Below the pieces are notes generated by a model. That model did not search any database, had not been told where the DNA came from, and saw only the letters and a program-made list of their open reading frames with translations. From NCBI GenBank assembly GCA_028583685.1, contig JAMXIF010000043.1:9055534-9119533 (forward strand): a stretch of 64,000 nucleotides of DNA. Reading direction: 5' to 3'. Every line of letters begins with the position of its first letter. Position 1 is the stretch's first letter. Shown piece after piece: positions 47,736-59,226 of the stretch. Made by a program: the position numbers and the translations under genes. This DNA comes from Petaurus breviceps papuanus. Lineage: Eukaryota > Chordata > Mammalia > Diprotodontia > Petauridae.

Positions 47736-47754
47736 GTATATTTCCTCCCTGCAT

Positions 47755-48130
47755 TCTAAAATACAACCAACTTGACTTTTTGCAATTCCTCATACATGAC
47801 ACCCCATTTCTGTGCACTTGTACCAGCTGTCCTTATTACTGAAATGTTCTCCCCTCTACCTCTTAGAATCCTTTATTTACTGTAAAATACTATTCAAGTT
47901 CTGTCTTCAGCAAAAGACCTTTCCTGATCCCAATTCTCAACTGCTAATAATTATCTCCTCTTCCTCCTCCTCCTCCAAAATTCCTTGTATACATTCAATC
48001 ATACTCTGTATATACTTTGATATGTAAGATACTTGATGAATCTTCAGTTTTAATTGTTGTCTTGGTAACCACATTGGCTAGAACACTGAATGAAATATAT
48101 TAGGCACTTAATAATTGCTTACAAATTAAT
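47755..48130 (+). mobile_element. L2 LINE fragment 3 (3' end)
   Basis: 'tttgcaattcctcatacatg', 'attactgaaatgttctcccc', 'aagacctttcctgatcccaa' and 'ggcacttaataattgcttac' are the L2 terminal segments. The piece around 47785-47830 is also similar to 57310-57360. Confidence 0.75.
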
Positions 48131-48189
48131 TGCTTTGATACATGCCACTTTACTTTGTTAAATCATTTCTCTGTCTTCACAAGGATCAT

Positions 48190-51034
48190 CTTTATCATCA
48201 TTCAAGAATATAGGGGACTTCCCAGGATCGCAATAGTAGATAGCAAAAAACATTGGTGAGGAGGGACAGGGTAAAGAGAGAGATGAAAAATAAGAAGAAG
48301 GATAGAAATATGATGGAAATATACAGGTCATAATCATGACTGTGAATATGAATGGGATGAACCATCCATAAAATGGAAGCAAATAGAGTGGGTCAAAAAA
48401 TCAGAATCCTAAAATGTGTTTGTTTAGGGGTTTATTTGTTTTTATAAACACACACACACACACCTGAAACAGGGAGACACACAAAGTAAAGGTAAGGGGC
48501 TGGAATAGAATCTTTTATGATTCAGTTGATGTTAAAAAAAAAAAAAGTAGGGGCAGCAATCCTGATCTCAAAGTAAAGCAAAAATAGACCTAATTATAAG
48601 AGATCAGAAAGGAAACTACATCTTGGTAAAAGGTGACACAGACAATGAAGTAATATCACTCCTAAACATATACTCACCAAACAGTATAGCATCCAATATT
48701 CTTAAAGATGTTAAATGAGTTCACAGCAAAACTGTGTTAGTAGGGGGTCTCAATTGTCCTCTCTTAGAACTCAAAACTTCAACTAAAAAGTAAACAAGCA
48801 AGAAACTAAGGATGTAAATAGAATATTAGAAAAGTTAGATATGACAGACCTTTGTTGAAAACTGAATGGGAACAGCAGCACATAGCACCTACACAAAAAT
48901 TAACCATGAAATAAGGCATAAAACCCTTGAAATAATGTAAAAAGGCAGAAATAGCAAATTTGTTCTTTTCAGATCTTAATGCAATAAAAATTACATTCAA
49001 CAAAAGACAAGTGGGAATATAGATTAAAAGTTAATTGGAAACTAAATAATCCTAAAGAATTGATAGGTCAAAGAATAAATCATAGAAATGATCAATAATT
49101 TCATTAAGTAGAATGACAACAATGAGATGACATACCAAAATTTATGGCATGAAGAAAAATCAGTACTTAGGGAAAAATTTATTTCTCTAAATTCTTACAT
49201 CAATAAAACGCAAAAAGAAGAGTTAAATGAATTGAGCATACAACTAAAAAAACCAAACCTTAGAAAAATAACAAACAAATCAAAAATGCCCAATTGAGCA
49301 CCAAATTGGAAATGCTGAAAATCAAAGGTGAGATTAATAAGACTGAAAACTTAAAAAAAAACCTTATGAGCTAATAAATAAATCTAGGAGTTGGTTGAAT
49401 TTTGTTTAAAACAATAACTCATTGGTTGACTTGATTAAAAAATAGGAAGAAGAAGGGGTGGCTAGGTGACACAGTGAATAGAGCCCCGACCCTGGAGTCA
49501 GGAGTACCTGAGTTCAAATCTGACCTCAGAAACACAAAAACTAGCCATGTGACCTTGGGCAAGTCACTTAACCCCAACTGCCCTCCAAAAAGGAAAAAAA
49601 AAGAAAAAAGAAGAAAACCAAATATCTATTATCAAAAATGAAAATGGTGATATCACCACCAATTAAGAAGAAATTAATCATTACAAAATAATTTGCCCAA
49701 TTATATGCCAATAAATGTGACAATCTGGGTGAAATAGATGGATATTTACAAAAATATACACTACCTAGATTAACAGATGAGGAAATAGAATACCTAAATA
49801 ACTCATATTAGAAAAAGATATTGAGCAAGTTATTAATGAGCTCCCTAGGAAAATATCTCCAGGGCAAGATGGTTTAATGAATGAATTCTACCAAACATTT
49901 AAAGAACAACTAATTTCAATAGTATATAAACTATTTGGAAAAATAGGTGGAGTCCTACCAAACTCCTTTTATGACACTAAATGATGCTGATACCTAAACA
50001 AGGTAGAGCTAAGTGAGAGACAGAAAATAATAGACCAATTTCCTTAATGAATATCTATGCCAATATATGTATATGTATATATATATACACACACATACAT
50101 ATATGTTTATGTATATATACTTACATACATATATGAGCAAGATGATTACAATAATGTATCACAAGGTTTAAATATGATGACCTGATGGGATTTATTCCAG
50201 GAATGCAGGGATGGTTCAGTATTGGGAAAACTATCAACATAATTGAATATATCAATAACAAACCCAGCAGGAATAATATGATTATCTCAATAAATGCTGA
50301 AAAAGCTTTTGAAGAAAATACATCACCCATTCCCATTAAAAACCCTGGAGAGCATAGGAATAAATGGAGTTTTCTTAAAAATGTTAAATAGTATCTATCT
50401 AAAATCATCATCAAGCATTAAACTTAATGGGGATAAGCTAGAAGCTTCCCCAGTAAGATCAGGGGTGAAGCAAGGAAGCACATTATCAACACTATTATTC
50501 AATATAGTATAAGAAATCTTAACTTTAACAATAAGAGAAGCACAAGAAATTGAAGGAATTCTAATAGGCAATGAGGAAACGAAACTCTCCCTCTTTGCAG
50601 ATGATATGATACTAGAGAACCATAAAGCATCAACTAAAAAATTACTTGAAATAATTAACAACTTTAGCAAAGTTTCAGGCTATCAGATAAACCCACATAA
50701 ATCATTAGCATTTCTTTATAGCTAGCAGCAAGAGACAGAAAGAGAAATTTCATTTAAAATTAACATAAACAATATAGAATACTTAAGTGTCTACCTGCCA
50801 AGATAAACCCAGGAAATATATGAACACATTAACAAAACACTTTTCACACAAACAAAGTGAGATCTAAATAATTAAAAAATAATAATTGCTCATGCATTTG
50901 GTGAGCCAACATAATAAAAATGACAATTTTGTCTAAACTAATTTACCTATTCAGTGTCATACCAATCAAACTACCACACACACAAAAATAATAGAGATAG
51001 AAAAAAATAAACATTTTATCAAGAATAAATCAAG
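48190..51034 (+). mobile_element. Long L1 copy G, 5' part: inter-ORF, endonuclease, RT
   Basis: Starts in the inter-ORF spacer. ORF2 begins at ATG 48336 (MTVNMNGMNHP, the endonuclease N-terminus). Endonuclease segments follow to about 49000 ('ttagtagggggtctcaattg', LVGDLN segment). The RT domain is at 49740-51020: MGFIPGMQGW (50185), INAEKAFEE (about 50290), [10 protein letters not shown] (about 50449) and, by frame, the LFADDM active site at about 50593-50610. Readable over long stretches but with stops and frameshifts. It carries a SINE at 49455-49602 and a TA/CA tract at 50060-50140. It is split at 51034 by a HAL1-like element and resumes at 52735. Confidence 0.9.
49455..49602 (+). mobile_element. 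WSINE1-like SINE in L1 copy G
   Basis: 'ggctaggtgacacagtgaat', 'accctggagtcaggagtacc', a short 'cagaaacacaaaaactagcc' middle, and 'cacttaaccccaactgccct' plus A/G-rich tail. It interrupts the ORF2 region between endonuclease and RT. Flanking AAGAAGAA-type sequence on both sides makes the exact TSD uncertain. Confidence 0.92.
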
Positions 51035-52720
51035 GTTGGGGAAGAGGCAAGGTGGCAGTGTAGGAGCAGGAAAACTCCCTGCACTCCCCCCCATAACCAC
51101 CTCAAATACCTATAAAAATGTCTGCCAGCAGGTGGACAGGAAGGGTCCATTGCAGCACACTGGGAGCAGAGCCAGCCCTGTGTGAGCCAGTGGTTTTAGC
51201 CCCAGAAACCTAGAAATCGTCCTTCTAGAAATTCTCAAGAAATTGCCCTGATATTTTAGAACGACGTCAAAATAGAGGTTGAAAGAATCCATTGATCACC
51301 TCTTGAAAAAGATCCCCAAAAAGAAAACTCCTAGGAATATTATGTCCAGGTTCCAGAGCTCCCAGATCAAGGAGAAAATATTACATACAGCCAAGAAGAA
51401 TCAATTTGAATATTATGGAAACACAGGATAACACAGGACCTGGCAGCTTCTACATTGAGGAACTGAAGGGGTTGGAATATGATATTCCAGAGGTCAAAAG
51501 AGCTGGGATTAAAACCAAGAATCACCTACCCAGCAAAACTGAGTATCATGTTTCAGGGAAAAATTTGATCATTCAATGAAATAGAGAACTTTCAAGCATT
51601 CTTGATGAAAAAACCAGAGTTGAATAGAAAATCTGACATTCAGATACAAGAAGCAAGGGAAGCATGAGAAGGTAAACAGGGAAAAGAAATTATAAGGAAC
51701 TTAACAAAGTTGAACTATTTACATTCCTACATGGAAAAACGATCATTGTAACTTATGAAACTTTTCTCAATATGAGAATAGTGAAGGGAATATAAGTGCA
51801 TATATATATATACATACATATATATGTATATAAAGCAGGGTATATGGGCATATGAATACATATGTATGTGTGTGTATATATGTGTACAGGTATATATAGA
51901 CAGAGGGCACAGGACCAGTTGAATAGGAAGGGATGATACTTAAAAGGTGAAATTGAGAGGTGAGAGAGGAATATAATGAGAGGAGATGGGGAGAGACAGA
52001 ATGAGGTAAATTATCCCACATAGAAGAGGCAAGGGAAAACTGTTACAATGGAGGGGAAGAACAGAAAGGCAAAAGGGAATGGGTCAACCTTACTCTCATT
52101 GAATTTGACTTAGGGAGGAAATGACTTATATGCTAAATAGGGTATCTCACCCTACAGTAGAGTAGGGGGAAAGGGGGGAAGAGGGAGGGCAGGTTAAGAG
52201 GGAAGGAAGTTGGATGCACACACTTTTGAAAAGAGACAGGGTCAAAGTAGAGAATAGAACAAGTGGAGGGCAGGATAGGATGGAGAGAAATATAGTCAAT
52301 CTTTTACAACATATCATTATGGAAATGTTTTGCCTAGCTATACATATCCAATCTATATTGAATTGCTCATCTTTCATAAGGGTGGGTGACGAGAGAGGAA
52401 GGGAAAGAATCTGGAATTAAAAGTTTTAAAATCAAATGTTGAATATGTATACACACACATATATATGTATATTATATATATTTTTACATGCAACTGAGAA
52501 ATAAGATATACAAGTACTGGGTTATAGAGATCCATCTTGCTGTACTAGAAAACCAGAGGGGGGATGGGAGAGGATATGGGAAAGAACAGATTGGGGGAGG
52601 GGGTATACAGTGGGATTGCTATTTTGAGGTGGTGGGTAGAGGAAAGACAGAAAAAATTTGCAACTCAAAATCTTGTGGAAATGAATGATGTAAACTAAAA
52701 ATAAATATTAAATTTAAAAA
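51035..52720 (+). mobile_element. HAL1-like non-autonomous L1 element with perfect TSD
   Basis: Bounded by aagaataaatcaag at 51021-51034 and 52721-52734, a perfect 14-bp target-site duplication. The 5' end has 'gaagaggcaaggtggcagtg', an L1-type 5'UTR start, to about 51225. It then joins to the ORF1 C-terminal domain: KGLEYDIPEVKRAGIKTK near 51465-51520, then the NHLPSKTEYH segment, ending around 51665. A purine-rich 3'UTR of about 1 kb follows ('gggcaggataggatggagag'), with an A-rich end. There is no trace of ORF2, the defining HAL1 architecture. ORF1 itself is missing its coiled coil and RNA-binding N-half and is not open. It could alternatively be an L1 with ORF2 deleted, but the separate 3'UTR copy at 63374-64000 argues for a family. 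Confidence 0.8.
51795..51905 (+). repeat. TA/TG/CA alternating tract in HAL1-like 3'UTR
   Basis: Interrupted alternating purine-pyrimidine tract. A second, shorter one lies at 52447-52485 in the same element. Confidence 0.9.
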
Positions 52721-52734
52721 AAGAATAAATCAAG

Positions 52735-54345
52735 TTTTATCAAGGCCAAGAATATCAAGGGAAATAATGGGAAAAAATACAAAGGAACATGACCTAGTAA
52801 ATACCAGATTTCAAATTATATTATAAAGTAGTAATCATCAGAACTATTTGGCACTAGCTAAGAAATAAGAGTGGTGGATCCATGGAATAGATTAGGTACA
52901 CAAGACATAGTCCATGTCCATGACCATAGTAACCTAGTATTTGGTAAACCCAAATACTCCAGCTTTTGGGATAAGAACTCAGTATTTGACAAAAGCTATG
53001 GGGAAAACTGGAAAACAAAAGCCCACAAACTAGATATAGACCAACATCTCACACGACATACTAAGGGAAGATCAAAATGGGTGCATGATTTAGACATAAA
53101 AGTAAACCATAAAGAAATTAGAAGAGCAAGGAATTGTCTAATTGTCAGATCTATGGAGAAGGGAAGAATTCATGACCAAAGGAGGAAGCAATATAAAATG
53201 TGAAGTAGATAATTTTGATTATATCAAATTAAAAAGCTTTTGTACAAACAAAACCAATGCAAACAAGATTAGAAGTAAAGCAGAAAGCTGGGAAACAATC
53301 TTTACAGCAAGTGTCTCTCATAAAGGTCTTATATCTCAAATATATAGAGAACTAAGTCAAATTTATAACAATACAAGACATTCTCCAATTGATAAATGGT
53401 GAAAGGATATGAACATGCGGGTTTCAAATGAAGAAATCAAAGCCATCTATAGACATAAGAAGAAGTGCTCTAAATAACTTTTGATTAGAGAAATGCAAAT
53501 TAAAACAACTCTGAGATACCACCTAACATTTATCAGATTGACTAATATGACAAAAAAGGAAAATTATATATCTTGAAAAGCATGTGGGAAAATTTGTAAA
53601 CTGATGCACTGTTGGTACAGTTGCTAATTGATCCAACCATTCTGTACAGCAGTTTGGAATTATGTCCAAAGGCAACCAAACTATGCATGCCCTTTATACA
53701 GCAATGCCATTACTAGGTTCATATCCCAAAGACATCATTAAAAAAGGACGTGTGCAAAAATATTTATAGCAATCCTTTTCTTGGTAGTAAAATATTGGGA
53801 AATGAGCAGATGTGCATCAATTGGGGAATGCCTTAGCACTCTGTGACAGTATATGGATGAAACAGGATACCATTGTGCAATAAGAAATGACAGGCAGATT
53901 TCAGAAAATCCTGGAAAGACTTGTATGAACTGATAAAAAGTGAAATAAGCAGGACCAGGAAAAGATTGTACACAGTATCAGCAACATTGTGTGATGATCA
54001 ACTATGAATGATTCAGTTCTTCTCAGCTACATAATGATCAAATATTAATACAAAGGACTCACAAAGGAAAATGTTATCCATATCCAGATAAAGAATTGAT
54101 TGACTCTGAATACAAATCAGATCATATTTTTTTCACTTATTCTTCCTAGTGTTTTTAATCTATTTCTTCTTTGATAACTGTGACTAATATGGACTTTTTT
54201 TTACATGATAGCACATGTATAAACTATATCAAATTACCTACCATTTTCAGAAGAGGGGAGGGAGAAAAATTTGAAACTCAAAATCTTGTAAAAATGAATG
54301 ATAAAAATTTTATTGCATTGTAACTAGGGAAAAAATATAAAAATG
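52735..54345 (+). mobile_element. Long L1 copy G, 3' part: ORF2 C-terminus and 3'UTR
   Basis: Continues ORF2 after the HAL1-like insertion: 'aagaatatcaagggaaataa', then an open stretch 52871-53203 (MVDPWNRLGTQDIVHVHDHS...). The overlapping frame 53142-53402 contains SHKGLISQIYRELSQIYNNT. The ORF2 tail 'caattggggaatgccttag' is at about 53818. The 3'UTR ends 'aaactcaaaatcttgtaaaa' (about 54269-54288), followed by A-rich sequence to about 54345. That terminal phrase is nearly the same as the terminus of the HAL1-like element (52660-52680). Confidence 0.9.
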
Positions 54346-54374
54346 ATTAGTAGACAGTAATGAAATACAATGTC

Positions 54375-55425
54375 CAAAAAGGTTTTGGAGGGCTACTATA
54401 TCAATGTCAGCTACCACACTGATGGTAAATTCTTCAACTTGAAAAGGCTACAAGACTAAAGTGATTTTCTCTTTGCAGATGACTGAGCACTCAGTGCAGC
54501 CTCTGAAAATGAGATCAACAAAGTATGGATTGATTCTCTGCTGCTTGTGCTAATTTTGACCTAATAATCAACACCAAGAAAATACAGGTGCTCCATGAGC
54601 CAGTATCACACCATCCATTCATATGTTGGAACCGTTAGTTACAGCAAAAGGAAGTTTTGAATACTATGGACAAGTTCACTTACTTTAGCAGTATACTTTC
54701 AGGTATGTACGCATTTATAATGAGGTTGTCACTCACATTGCCAGAGTTAGTCCAGTGCTTGGGAAGATCCAAAAGAAAGTGTGATAGAGAAGAGGTATTA
54801 GAATGACTATCAAACTAAAGGTCTGCAGAACCATTGTTTGACCTCATAATTTTATGCCTGTGAAACCTGGACAGCATACCAGTCCCATGCTGGGAAACTG
54901 AATCATTTCCATTTACATTGTCTTAGGAACATACTGAAGACCACCTGGCCAGATAAGACACCAGACACTGAGGTTATTACTCCAATTAAACTGCCAAGCA
55001 TTCAAACTCAATTGTAGAGAGCACAGCTCTGATGGGCTGACCATGCTTGTTCAAAGGATTATTTTATGGAGAAATCACACATGTACTAACATGGTGGTTA
55101 GAAAAAGTGATACAAGGAAACTCTCAAATTCCCTCTTAAAAACTTTCAGATTGATTGTATGGTATAGGAGACATTGGCACAGGACCACCCAGTATGATGT
55201 GCCCTCATCAGAGAAGGTGCTGTTCTATGAGCAAAACAGAATTGAGCTAACCTAAAAGAAATGAGATGTGCACATTTAGAGAATCCATTGTAAATGTTCA
55301 CATGGACCAGTGGTAGAGTATTCTGAGCTCATATTGGTCTGATTGCCCACAGTCTAACACTGTAACTTAACTCTAACATAATGTCATTTTGGTCCTCTTC
55401 AAGAACAAAGGACAACAACTAACTG
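54375..55425 (+). mobile_element. RTE/BovB-like LINE C-terminal fragment
   Basis: Conceptual translation in pieces gives NTKKIQVLHEP (about 54573), DKFTYFSSILSG, THIARVSPVLGKIQKK (about 54730) and YACETWTAYQSHAGKLNHFH (about 54853), followed by LRNILKTTWPDKTPDTEVI. This is the region after the RT domain that is typical of RTE-clade elements (consensus LLYGCETWT...LRKIL...WQDK). The end 'ttggtcctcttcaagaacaa' with 'aggacaacaac' is the familiar RTE 3' terminus. No RT active site is present, and frames change several times. Confidence 0.85.
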
Positions 55426-55429
55426 ACAT

Positions 55430-55511
55430 ATGCATGTGTGCATGCATACATACATATATGCTATACATAAATTCATATACATATATTCTGTATGTATATG
55501 CATATACACAT
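55430..55511 (+). repeat. CATA/TATG alternating tract
   Basis: Interrupted alternating tract at the 3' end of the RTE fragment. Confidence 0.85.
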
Positions 55512-55722
55512 ACATATTATTTGTTATACCTAGAAATATGCAAGAGGAATGGGATAAGGCTCAACTGACACAAATATGTAAAGCTGAACTGAGCCAAGGA
55601 ATTCCCCAAATGATAAGATCCAATTCTAGACTTTGGAATATCAGGGCCATCTCAGAGATATGCAAATAAATTAGATGATAATAGCTTCCAAGACTCAGTA
55701 CTAGAGAGGAACTTTAAGTCAT
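55512..55722 (+). repeat. Unassigned direct repeat, copy 1
   Basis: From 'ttgttatacctagaaatatg' to 'gaggaactttaagtcatg'. It shares long segments with copy 2 at 57640-57878: 'gctgaactgagccaaggaat', 'agagatatgcaaataaatta' and 'gactttggaa'. No family recognised. The open frame 55430-55669 lies over it and is not evidently coding. Confidence 0.85.
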
Positions 55723-56129
55723 GTATATGTCTGTATATATTTGTGTGTAATTGTGTATGTCCCATAAATCTCTCAGTCTCTTATTTGGTCATAGACTCCT
55801 CCAACTAATAAAGGTAAGCATCTGTTATGAAACTCAGTCTTAGAAAATTGACTGGGCTACTAAGAGGGCAAATGACCATATTCACACATTCGATATTTGT
55901 TAAAAACAGTCTTCCTGAATCAAATCAGCTTTCTCTGTCTGTCTCTATGCTATATCCTTTGTGTGTACATGTATGGAACATAGTTATGTGTGAATAGGTG
56001 TATACACATATATGTTTATACAAATAGATGTGTTTATATGTATATATAGATATATAATTCTCTATGTGTGTATTTATAAATTTTAATACCTGATACCTTT
56101 TAAAGTATTTTTTGCATTTAATATTTCAT
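55723..56129. other. Unassigned sequence with TA/TG tracts
   Basis: Alternating tract near 55980-56060. No gene is seen. Confidence 0.45.
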
Positions 56130-56283
56130 TGAGGCACAGCTAGGTGACACAGGGAATAGAACACTGGCCCTGGAGTCAGGAGGACCTCAGTTCAAATCCA
56201 GCCTCACACACTTGACACTTTCTAGCTGTGTGACCTTGGCAAGTCACCAAACCCCAATTGCCTTGCCTTTGACCCTCCAAAAA
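56130..56283 (+). mobile_element. WSINE1-like SINE
   Basis: 'aggcacagctaggtgacaca', 'ggccctggagtcaggaggac', 'acttgacactttctagctgt' and 'accccaattgccttgccttt'. This copy has the longer 'gacactttctagc' link and an extra 'ttgcctttgac' before the tail. It is followed by a TATG tract (56284-56335) that probably grew from the tail. Confidence 0.93.
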
Positions 56284-56379
56284 TATATGTATATATGTAT
56301 ATATATGTATACATATATATACACACACATATATATTTCATTTGATGTGAATGGTTCCTTATCATAATAGCACATTATA

Positions 56380-56465
56380 TTGAAGGATAATATTATCCCT
56401 GACTTAGGTGGAAAACTATGGTCCAGAGACTTTAAATGTATTGCCCAGTGGCACACAGCTACTTA
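56380..56465 (-). mobile_element. MIR fragment
   Basis: 'ggtggaaaactatggtccag' and 'gcccagtggcacacagctac' match the antisense MIR 3' half. Short piece. Confidence 0.6.
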
Positions 56466-57299
56466 TGTTTATAACTTATGTTTTCTGACCCTCGGTCCTT
56501 TCTTTCAAAAATGAATCTTGTCATAGTTGTCATCATTATGGGACTTCACTATCACTGTCTCATCTAGTTCCCTGTCTTTTGCCTTTCCCCATTCTCAGTC
56601 TCATGTTCATTCTGAATCCATGGAGACCAGCTGGTGGTGCTGACAGTGGTGTGAAGAAGAGGCTGGTTAGAGATGCTGGGGAGGTGGAGAAGAGGATTCC
56701 CCTTGTGCCCCTCTCAGGAGATTTGTTAGGAAACAAGGATCAGTGGGGGAGGCACCAACTGGCTTCCAAGTTCTTCTTGGCAATCAAGTGAGTGTTTGTA
56801 CATCTTGCAGTGCTAATTAATTCTGAAAAGAAAAGTAGAAGAAAGTAGAATTGCTTGACAGCTGTGCTAGATATTGGAGTGTCAAAGCCAGTTAACAGAT
56901 GCCACTGATCACATTCTTTCAACTCATTTTCGTAAGTCTATCAGACAGACAGGAAGTTTTTGCCATTTCTTTCATAGGTTTAGATACCATGAAAACAGGA
57001 CTTCCTACAAGCAACACATGCTTTTTGTTTTTGTTTTTTCTACTTTCACATACTTTCTATGATTTTTGGTATCACCAACAGTTTTAGAATATATTTGAGG
57101 CAACAAGAATAGCCTTATCAAATATATTCACCTAATGATCATGTATGAAAATAAGGATGTCTACTCTCAGTACCCTTAATGCCTATCTTGGGCTGTCAAG
57201 TATCAAGTGTCTTCCCATTCATTCTTGCAGAACCCCCGTAATTTCCCTGCTTCCAAGTATCCATGTGTTTGTTTCCTTTTCATGTACTCAATAATATAT
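56466..57299. other. Unassigned sequence
   Basis: The open frame 56579-56791 and others overlap no recognisable domain. No repeat identified. Confidence 0.4.
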
Positions 57300-57470
57300 T
57301 CAAACAAATCTCTTTACTATTTCTCATACATGACACCTCATCTTAGTTTTCCAGGTTTTCACTGGTTGTCTCCCACACTAAGAATACAGTCAATCTTCAC
57401 TTGGAATCATGACTTTTCTTCCAGACTAAGCTTTATTTGGTAAAGTTCATAGCTTAGAACTCCCATTCCC
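57300..57470 (+). mobile_element. L2 LINE fragment
   Basis: 'tttctcatacatgacacctc', 'ttttcactggttgtctccca' and 'cacttggaatcatgactttt' match the L2 segment that also appears at 47785-47840. Confidence 0.55.
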
Positions 57471-57479
57471 ATCTAAAAT

Positions 57480-57639
57480 GCCATGTATGTATCTTGACAG
57501 ATGTATTGGGTATAATATGTGATTTTGTGTATATATACACGTCTATACATATAAACATATTCATGTACATACCTGCATGTTGTATGTTTATATATAATTA
57601 AATATTATATCATAAGCTGTATATATGTATATGCATACA
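57480..57639 (+). repeat. TA/CA/TG alternating tract
   Basis: Interrupted alternating tract leading into direct-repeat copy 2, as a similar tract leads into copy 1. Confidence 0.8.
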
Positions 57640-57878
57640 TACATAACATTATTAGTTATACCTGGAAATACACAACACACGATACACAACAAGAATGGGG
57701 TAAGGTTCAACTGACACAATCAAATAAATATATAAAGCTGAACTGAGCCAAGGAATTCCCCACATGATAAGGTCCAATTCTCGACTTTGGAACATCAGGG
57801 CCACCTCAGAGATATGCAAATAAATTACATGATAATAGGATCCAAGACTGAGTACTAGAGTGGAACTTTAGGTCATAT
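57640..57878 (+). repeat. Unassigned direct repeat, copy 2
   Basis: Homologous to 55512-55722 with scattered substitutions and small insertions ('acacaacacacgatac' and 'atcaaataaatatat' are extra here). It ends 'ggaactttaggtcat' and runs directly into an antisense MIR. Confidence 0.85.
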
Positions 57879-57879
57879 A

Positions 57880-58020
57880 ATTCAATCTGCTCATTTTACA
57901 GTAGAGGATCACTAAGGTCCTTAAAGATTAAGGGATTACCCCAACTTTATATGGTGAAGTACTGTTAGAGCTAGGATTTGAATGCAGATACTCTGACTTG
58001 AAATCCAGAACTTTTTCATT
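57880..58020 (-). mobile_element. MIR core-SINE
   Basis: 'tctgctcattttacagtaga', 'attaagggattaccccaact', 'tagagctaggatttgaatgc' and 'tactctgacttgaaatccag' are antisense MIR in order. Confidence 0.85.
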
Positions 58021-58050
58021 TTGGTTCCTCCATCATTCTTTTAGTTTCTA

Positions 58051-58200
58051 TATGTTCAGGGGTTTTTTGGAGGGCAATTGGGGTTAAGTGACTTGCCCAA
58101 GGTCACATGGCTAGTTTTTAAGTGTCTGAGGTCAGATTTGAACTAAGGTCCTCCTGACTCAAAGGCCAGTGCTCTATTCACTAGGCCACTTAGCTGCCCC
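58051..58200 (-). mobile_element. WSINE1-like SINE with perfect 16-bp TSD
   Basis: On the minus strand it starts 'ggggcagctaagtggcctag' and ends 'ccccaattgccctccaaaaa'. The flanks attcttttagtttcta at 58035-58050 and 58201-58216 are identical, indicating a relatively young L1-type insertion. The tail is short, 'aaaaaaccc', followed by 'ctgaacata'. Confidence 0.97.
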
Positions 58201-58216
58201 ATTCTTTTAGTTTCTA

Positions 58217-59226
58217 AGGTTCATAGACTTGAAGTGCCTTGTTTTGGTGGATTGAAGACTAGCTATGCTTTTACAAGCATACATGCACAAACACAACAAC
58301 AACAAGAAATGCAAAAAAGAAAAAAATACCAGTTGCTCCAAAGCAATGCAATGCTTTTTCTTCTAGGATCACAGATGCCTTATTTGACTCCTATTGTTCC
58401 CAGTCTCCTCCCCAAACTTTCTTTGAAATAACAACACATTATGAGTTAAGAGTTTCAATTGCCTCTAGCCTGTGTCTGATGACTCTAGGAAGTCCAAGCC
58501 TGAATGAGAACTTAATAAACCTATTGACCAGAGCAATTCTCTTTCAGTTCTGTCACTCCAGATGCCCTGTCTTTTCTTGTGCACTAATAACATTCCCCTT
58601 AGGAACATCTGCATTTTAATAAAGGACCACATGGGCAGAGCAAAGTTCAGTCTAAATGAATTACTTGGGCATGTAATCCATGGTGCAGAACTGAAAATCT
58701 AGAATTATATGAAATCCATTCAATCTTTGGAAATTCTTAATAAATCATACTCTGTTGGTTAATGCCTTAATTTAGAGTATCTCCTAGGAACTTTAGAACT
58801 GATCTTACTTTAAGTTTCCATATAAAGGAAAAAAAGGACTCAACTCCTGTGCAAGCATTCAGCCTATGAAGACATAAAAAAGGCAGACTGTATCAAAACT
58901 AATAACAACAAAGTAAAGGAATAACTATGGAGTCATTATGAATCAAAACATTTCTCCATATTTTGTCATTGATTCCAATCATCCAGGGACCTTAATAGTC
59001 ATCCAGCATTATAAAGAGTGTTTCCCCCACTTACATATCCACATAACTTACTGGGTAAAGAACAAAAAGTTATCAAGTTTGTGTCTCTTATCTGGGGCTC
59101 TGTCTTGCTGCTCCTCTTTTCCAAATTCTGCCTGGTTCAGGACCTCAGCATCACTTTGTCATTATCTACCTACTACCACTTTAGTGGTCACATTATTCTC
59201 AGAAGATCTTAGTTCCCTGAAGGAAT
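58217..59226. other. Unassigned, repeat-free sequence
   Basis: No recognised repeat. 58440-58860 has a mixed-composition texture that could be conserved non-coding sequence, but there is no direct support. The open frame 58938-59348 (136 codons) is the longest non-repeat frame in the window. It shows no domain and runs across the hairpin at 59227, so I do not call it a gene. Confidence 0.4.

Noticed and set aside
47535-47842. Cysteine/tyrosine-rich overlapping frames
   Set aside because: They are translations of an alternating TATG tract.
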